Source of the DNA: Chryseobacterium sp. | GTDB taxonomy: Bacteria > Bacteroidota > Bacteroidia > Flavobacteriales > Weeksellaceae | Length of the DNA: 64,000 nt | Assembly (NCBI RefSeq): GCF_019236175.1 | Contig: NZ_JAFAJM010000004.1 | Location: 300,564 to 364,563 of the forward strand | Direction of reading: 5' to 3' | Part shown: in pieces, positions 60,662-64,000 of the stretch | Position numbering within the stretch: position 1 is the first letter of the stretch | Layout of the letters: each line of letters starts with the position of its first letter | The notes under the pieces: generated by a model | The model's input: only the letters and a program-made list of their open reading frames with translations | The model's database searches: none | Told to the model about the DNA's origin: nothing | Program-made: the position numbers and the translations under genes

Positions 60662-61237
60662 TTAGTCTGTCACTTTTAAAAAATCCATAAACAGATCCAG
60701 GGCCTGTCTGCGGTGACTGATTTTATTTTTATCCTTCGGAGCCATTTCTGCAAAGGTTTTCTCATATCCTTCCGGAACAAAAATAGGATCATATCCGAAT
60801 CCCTGAAAGCCTTTATTCTCTGCCAGTAAATTTCCGTATACTCTTCCTTCAAAATATTGGGCTCCGTTTTCATCATAATAACATAAAACGGTTACAAAAT
60901 AAGCCTTTCTGTTTTCTACTCCGGTCATTTCTTCAAGCACTTTTTCAATATTTTTAGCAAAGTCATGATCTCCGGCATAACGGGCAGAAAAAATACCGGG
61001 TCTTCCGTCTAAAGATTCTACTACCAGACCGCTGTCATCTCCCAGACTTGGAATTCCGGTTTTTTCAAAGCAGTATTTTGCTTTGATTAACGCGTTGGCA
61101 TGAAAAGAATCTCCGTCCTCTACGATTTCTTCGTGAATATGATAATCCGTAAGACTTTTCACGATACAGTCGTTTCCTAAAATCTGTTGGATTTCTTCTT
61201 TTTTATGTTCGTTATGTGTTGCTACCAATAATTCCAT
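60662..61237 (-). CDS. rdgB: RdgB/HAM1 family non-canonical purine NTP pyrophosphatase
   Basis: A 191-residue enzyme hydrolysing ITP, dITP and XTP to monophosphates, keeping damaged purines out of DNA. Motifs: LVATHNEHKKEEIQQIL near the N-terminus, LGDDSGLVVESLDGRPGIFS in the active site, ARYAGDHDFAKN, FGYDPIFVPEGYEKTFAEM, and SHRRQALD near the end. I chose the ATG at 61237 because MELLVATHN aligns with the family start; the ATG at 61249 would add four residues and is possible. It follows the CPBP protease gene by 31 bp or so. Confidence 0.93.
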   Translation of the reverse strand: MELLVATHNEHKKEEIQQILGNDCIVKSLTDYHIHEEIVEDGDSFHANALIKAKYCFEKTGIPSLGDDSGLVVESLDGRPGIFSARYAGDHDFAKNIEKVLEEMTGVENRKAYFVTVLCYYDENGAQYFEGRVYGNLLAENKGFQGFGYDPIFVPEGYEKTFAEMAPKDKNKISHRRQALDLFMDFLKVTD

Positions 61238-61280
61238 ATCTATATTCATTTTCCAATTTTACTTTTTCATTTACAGATTC

Positions 61281-62111
61281 TTATATTTCAGCATAATGCA
61301 CTTTATACTTTTTCATAAAAAGATAATAAAATAATGAAAAAAGTACAATTCCTACGGCCAGTATCAGCCATTCTGAAACATGTAAAACTTTTGCAAAACT
61401 TTCTTCTTTACCATAAATCACCAATAATGAAAGGGTAAGATTATTAAACCCATGCAGCAACATAGGCATCAGTAAAGATTTCGTCTTATAATACACCAGT
61501 CCCAGTACGCATCCCAGCATTACTGCACTGATGAACTGCCACGGGTTTCCGTGAACCACACCGAAAATGACGGAAGCATACAGGATTGCTTTCCATGGCT
61601 CAACTCCCTTATTCATCAGCCCTTTCTGAATAATTCCCCTGAATATAATTTCTTCAAAAACCGGGGCAAGAACGGCAGTCATGATCACCATTACCACCGG
61701 ATCATCTGTCAGCTGATTCATTAATTGGGTAAAGTATTCATAGAAACTCCCGAAAAAAGAGCCGGTTGTCGGGATTAAAGAAGTCACAAATTCTGAAATA
61801 AACATCATTCCCGCCATCATAGGAAAAATCAGAAGGTAGGTATAAAAGTTGACTGAAGATAAATTAAAACTCAGCTTTTTTTTAGTGGTGGGTCTTACTA
61901 TAAAGAAATCAAAAAAGGCAATAGCTGTAAGGAATCCAACAGAATTCGCCAGCATTAAAAACCAGTCTTTCAGTTCTATATTTTCCCTGAAAACAACCTT
62001 CCAAAAAGTACTCAGTAAAGAAACAGCCATTGTTCCTACAAACAGTCCAATCACCAAAGTAAGGCCGCCAAGCCATGTGAACGTAAACTTTGGGTATTTG
62101 CTATTTTCCAT
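61281..62111 (-). CDS. CPBP family intramembrane glutamic endopeptidase
   Basis: A 276-residue, eight-helix membrane protein of the CPBP/Abi (type II CAAX prenyl protease-like) family. Conserved motifs: EEIIFRGIIQKGL (the paired glutamates and Arg), VFGVVHGNPWQFI (His and Asn-region), and LLHGFNNLTLSL. Bacterial members often process or protect against peptides, including self-immunity to bacteriocins, but no bacteriocin gene is adjacent. A canonical promoter lies 26 bp upstream of the start. It probably shares a transcript with rdgB. Confidence 0.9.
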   Translation of the reverse strand: MENSKYPKFTFTWLGGLTLVIGLFVGTMAVSLLSTFWKVVFRENIELKDWFLMLANSVGFLTAIAFFDFFIVRPTTKKKLSFNLSSVNFYTYLLIFPMMAGMMFISEFVTSLIPTTGSFFGSFYEYFTQLMNQLTDDPVVMVIMTAVLAPVFEEIIFRGIIQKGLMNKGVEPWKAILYASVIFGVVHGNPWQFISAVMLGCVLGLVYYKTKSLLMPMLLHGFNNLTLSLLVIYGKEESFAKVLHVSEWLILAVGIVLFSLFYYLFMKKYKVHYAEI

Positions 62112-62136
62112 TCTTTCTCTGTAAAAGTTTAAAAAA

Positions 62137-62167
62137 CAAAGATAATTTTTTTAAGGGCTGCAGGCAA
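62137..62167 (-). promoter_or_regulatory. Promoter of the CPBP-rdgB unit
   Basis: Minus-strand TTG (62165-62167), a 20-bp spacer and TATCTTTG (62137-62144), 26 bp upstream of the CPBP ATG. Confidence 0.7.
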
Positions 62168-62448
62168 CTAAAAAAGGAAATACTTCTTTTCTCTTTTACA
62201 GAGGCTCAGCCACTAAAAATCGGCTCCCGTAACCTTGAAAATATTAAAAAAATAAGAAAAAAACTACCCGAATCAAAATCTCACCTTACAACTTGTTTTA
62301 TTTTTTTCACATTACGCATTTTATAAAAAAACATCATTTTTCATCATCCGACTTATTTTTCATCAAAATATATTTTGCTGATTCTATCCGTATTTATGCC
62401 AACCTATAAATCACACAAATAAGATAAAAACAATCACAAAACACTGAT
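62168..62448. other. AT-rich divergent intergenic region
   Basis: About 280 bp between the two divergent promoters. Apart from a run of A-rich sequence near 62255-62270 and TTTTTCATCA repeats around 62335-62365 nothing is recognisable. Confidence 0.4.
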
Positions 62449-62479
62449 TTTGTTTTAATTACAACGGATGTTAGTTTTG
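62449..62479 (+). promoter_or_regulatory. Promoter of the secreted-protein operon
   Basis: TTTG (62449-62452), a 19-bp spacer and TAGTTTTG (62472-62479), an excellent match to the Bacteroidota consensus, 25 bp upstream of the ATG. Confidence 0.75.
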
Positions 62480-62504
62480 CAGACACATAAAAAGTAATAC
62501 AAAA

Positions 62505-63356
62505 ATGAAATCAAATTTATTATTCATTCTTACCTTTTCAGCATCCGGTCTTTTTGCCCAAAGCTGGAATATCAACGGAAACTCCGGGACCAATCCTTCT
62601 ACCAACTTTATCGGAACCAGTGATGATAAGGAACTTATATTTAAATCCAACAACTCTGAAAGAATGAGGCTTTTTTCGGGACCCTATGTCAACGGTATTA
62701 TTGTGGGAGACGTTACCAAGAACGGAACAAATAATGGCGGCAGGCTGGAAATTGGTGGTGTAAACTGTAATGGCTGTCAGTCCCCATGGTCTGTAGCATC
62801 AGACGTTGTTATACGGAACAGAGGCGGAAAAAATTTAGAATTCCATATGGCTAATGACAATGCTACGGACCCTAATACAGACACAAGTACTCCCAATTCA
62901 CCGTTTATTACCAGAATAAAATTTACTGACGGAGCTCATAAAAGCAACCTTATTATTTTCAATACCGGAAAAGTAACGGTAGGAACAGATCAGTATGATA
63001 ATGATCCTAATTTTATTTTCTACGTCAAAAAAGGAATTAAAGCAGAACTGGTAAAAGTAGAAAACCCTTCTAATAATGGCTGGGCAGACTATGTATTCAA
63101 AAAAGAGTATAAGCTCCGCAGTCTGGAAGAAGTAGAGAAACATATTGAAGAAAAGGGCCATCTTCCCAATATTCCCTCTGCCGGAGAAGTAGAAAAAGAG
63201 GGGATCAATCTGGGGGAAATGGATGCTAAACTGCTTGAAAAAATAGAAGAGCTAACGCTCTACTCTATCGAACAGAATAAACAGTTAAAATCTCAGTCTC
63301 AAAAGATTGAAAAGCTGGAGCAGGAGCTTCTGACAATCAAAAAAGATCACAGATGA
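62505..63356 (+). CDS. Secreted protein with tail-fibre-like C-terminal coiled coil
   Basis: A 283-residue exported protein with signal peptide MKSNLLFILTFSASGLFAQ. The N-terminal two thirds are a beta-rich, Gly/Asn-rich region (WNINGNSGTNPSTNFIGTSD, LIIFNTGKVTVGT). The C-terminus is a helical region (GWADYVFKKEYKLRSLEEVE, GHLPNIPSAGEVEKEG, then a coiled coil ELTLYSIEQNKQLKSQSQKI). This end resembles tail-fibre or S74-type proteins common in Bacteroidota. No catalytic residues or sorting domain are apparent. The downstream gene overlaps it by 4 bp, so the two are coupled. Function unknown. Confidence 0.75.
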   Translation: MKSNLLFILTFSASGLFAQSWNINGNSGTNPSTNFIGTSDDKELIFKSNNSERMRLFSGPYVNGIIVGDVTKNGTNNGGRLEIGGVNCNGCQSPWSVASDVVIRNRGGKNLEFHMANDNATDPNTDTSTPNSPFITRIKFTDGAHKSNLIIFNTGKVTVGTDQYDNDPNFIFYVKKGIKAELVKVENPSNNGWADYVFKKEYKLRSLEEVEKHIEEKGHLPNIPSAGEVEKEGINLGEMDAKLLEKIEELTLYSIEQNKQLKSQSQKIEKLEQELLTIKKDHR

Positions 63357-63805
63357 AAAAAAAGTTATTCTCGGCATGTTCCCTTATGATAGGATTTCTT
63401 GGGTTTTCCCAGACCGAAGTCTATTTTAAATACGATGAAGCCGGAAATCAGAAATACAGAGGAACCAATCTATCAGCCAAAAGAGCCGAAACAAATGCCT
63501 TACGTGAAGAGCCCAAAACAACATCACTTATGGACGAAAAAGAGTTCTGGAAGCAGGTCAGGGTATATCCGGTCCCTGTGAATGATATTCTCACTATTGA
63601 CTGGACAGAAGAGACAGACAAACTGATAGAATCGGTTTCATTGTATCAGCATAGTACTACACACTGGAAATTCCAGCAGCAAAATCTTCCCCAGCTCAAC
63701 CGTCAGCTGAAAATCGATATGAGTGGCTATGAATGGGGCGTTTATATCCTTCGATTCACCCTGAAAGACGGAAGAACCTTCAGTAAAAATATTACCAAAA
63801 GATAG
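63353..63805 (+). CDS. Secreted protein with T9SS type A-like C-terminal domain
   Basis: A 150-residue exported protein; signal peptide MKKKLFSACSLMIGFLGFS. A short region TEVYFKYDEAGNQKYRGTNL, which resembles a single YD/RHS-type sequence, is followed by a type A sorting-like domain (VRVYPVPVNDILTIDWTEET ... GVYILRFTLKDGRTFSKNIT). Its ATG overlaps the upstream stop (ATGA, 4 bp). With almost no cargo region it may be a minimal T9SS-exported protein or a remnant of a larger one; no frameshift is evident. Its role is unknown. Confidence 0.7.
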   Translation: MKKKLFSACSLMIGFLGFSQTEVYFKYDEAGNQKYRGTNLSAKRAETNALREEPKTTSLMDEKEFWKQVRVYPVPVNDILTIDWTEETDKLIESVSLYQHSTTHWKFQQQNLPQLNRQLKIDMSGYEWGVYILRFTLKDGRTFSKNITKR

Positions 63806-63881
63806 CATAGCTAGGGATATAAACAATTTTATTTAAAAACACTGTAAATCAGAATTTTATTTAGAAACAAAAACACAAATC

Positions 63882-64000
63882 ATGAAAATTTTCTATATAT
63901 TATCGCTCTGGTCGGTATCGGTCTTTTCACAGACGATACTGTATCAGCCGGAGACCTCCTCGCGGACGGTGCAGGATCCGCAGGCTATTATTCTCGCCCC
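63882..64000 (+). CDS. Start of a secreted protein, truncated by the window end
   Basis: Frame open from the ATG at 63882 to the last base. Only ~40 residues are visible: a signal peptide MKIFYILSLWSVSVFSQ and TILYQPETSSRTVQDPQ. The segment QDPQAIILAP resembles the start of proteins in which a coat-hanger-like segment precedes a DUF6443/RHS-repeat region, typical of Chryseobacterium, but too little is present to be sure. It lies 76 bp after the previous gene on the same strand. Confidence 0.55.
   Translation, partial: MKIFYILSLWSVSVFSQTILYQPETSSRTVQDPQAIILA

Noticed and set aside
61281..62111. Bacteriocin immunity locus suggested by the CPBP/Abi protein
   Set aside because: No bacteriocin precursor or transporter is adjacent; neighbours are housekeeping genes.

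Overview
This window looks like chromosomal DNA from a low-GC member of the Bacteroidota, most likely Chryseobacterium or a close relative in the Flavobacteriales. The evidence is the many type IX secretion system (T9SS) C-terminal sorting domains, the TAnnTTTG promoter -7 elements, the scarcity of Shine-Dalgarno sequences, and the ftsX-DUF3098-uppP-truB gene order. The assignment comes from reading gene content, not from a database search.

Layout. 1-2.0 kb: the end of a HlyD/TolC-type efflux operon. 2.0-6.6 kb: a sulfane-sulfur cassette (TauE exporter, MBL-rhodanese persulfide dioxygenase-like enzyme, two half-size YeeE/YedE transporters) bracketed by two inverted copies of a ~165 bp palindromic element, with a duplicated operator-like box in front of two of its genes. 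6.6-9.6 kb: a Crp/Fnr regulator behind a GH20 hexosaminidase. 9.8-14.2 kb: a DUF4197 protein and the two CoA-transferase subunits, which are separated by an opposite-strand ABC exporter. 14.5-19.0 kb: a MORN-like exported protein and a large T9SS metallophosphoesterase. 19.1-25 kb: rplS, an SRPBCC protein, a divergent AraC/Bcr-type MFS pair, a DUF3592 protein, an alpha/beta hydrolase and an EamA transporter. 25-30 kb: an M36 metalloprotease and rpsA. 30-34.5 kb: a type III restriction-modification system. 34.8-43.2 kb: a DEAD-box helicase, SMP-30 protein, CcoG, an AraC regulator, a reprolysin-like T9SS protease and a MerR regulator. 43.3-49.2 kb: a helix-hairpin-helix repeat protein, rluF, truB, uppP, DUF3098, ftsX and rsmA. 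49.2-58.0 kb: three tandem paralogous choice-of-anchor L / T9SS type B surface proteins. 58.2-62.1 kb: a coiled-coil membrane protein, DUF2400, rnz, rdgB and a CPBP protease. 62.5-64 kb: the start of a secreted-protein operon that runs out of the window.

How the genes work together. The sulfur cassette makes a coherent detoxification or assimilation route: sulfur uptake by YeeE/YedE, persulfide oxidation by the MBL-rhodanese protein, and export of sulfite or a related anion by TauE. At least six large secreted proteins carry sorting domains, which fits a bacterium that degrades polymers and coats itself with adhesins. The remainder is housekeeping: ribosomal proteins, RNA modification, cell division and lipid carrier recycling. 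I found no tRNA, rRNA, CRISPR array, prophage or transposase gene. Nothing here is demonstrably a new defence or catalytic system. The most unusual structures are the bracketed sulfur cassette with twin promoters, the adhesin array with an internal 756 bp duplication, a terminator whose loop holds both stop codons of a convergent gene pair, and the AT-rich mosaic centre of the type III methyltransferase.
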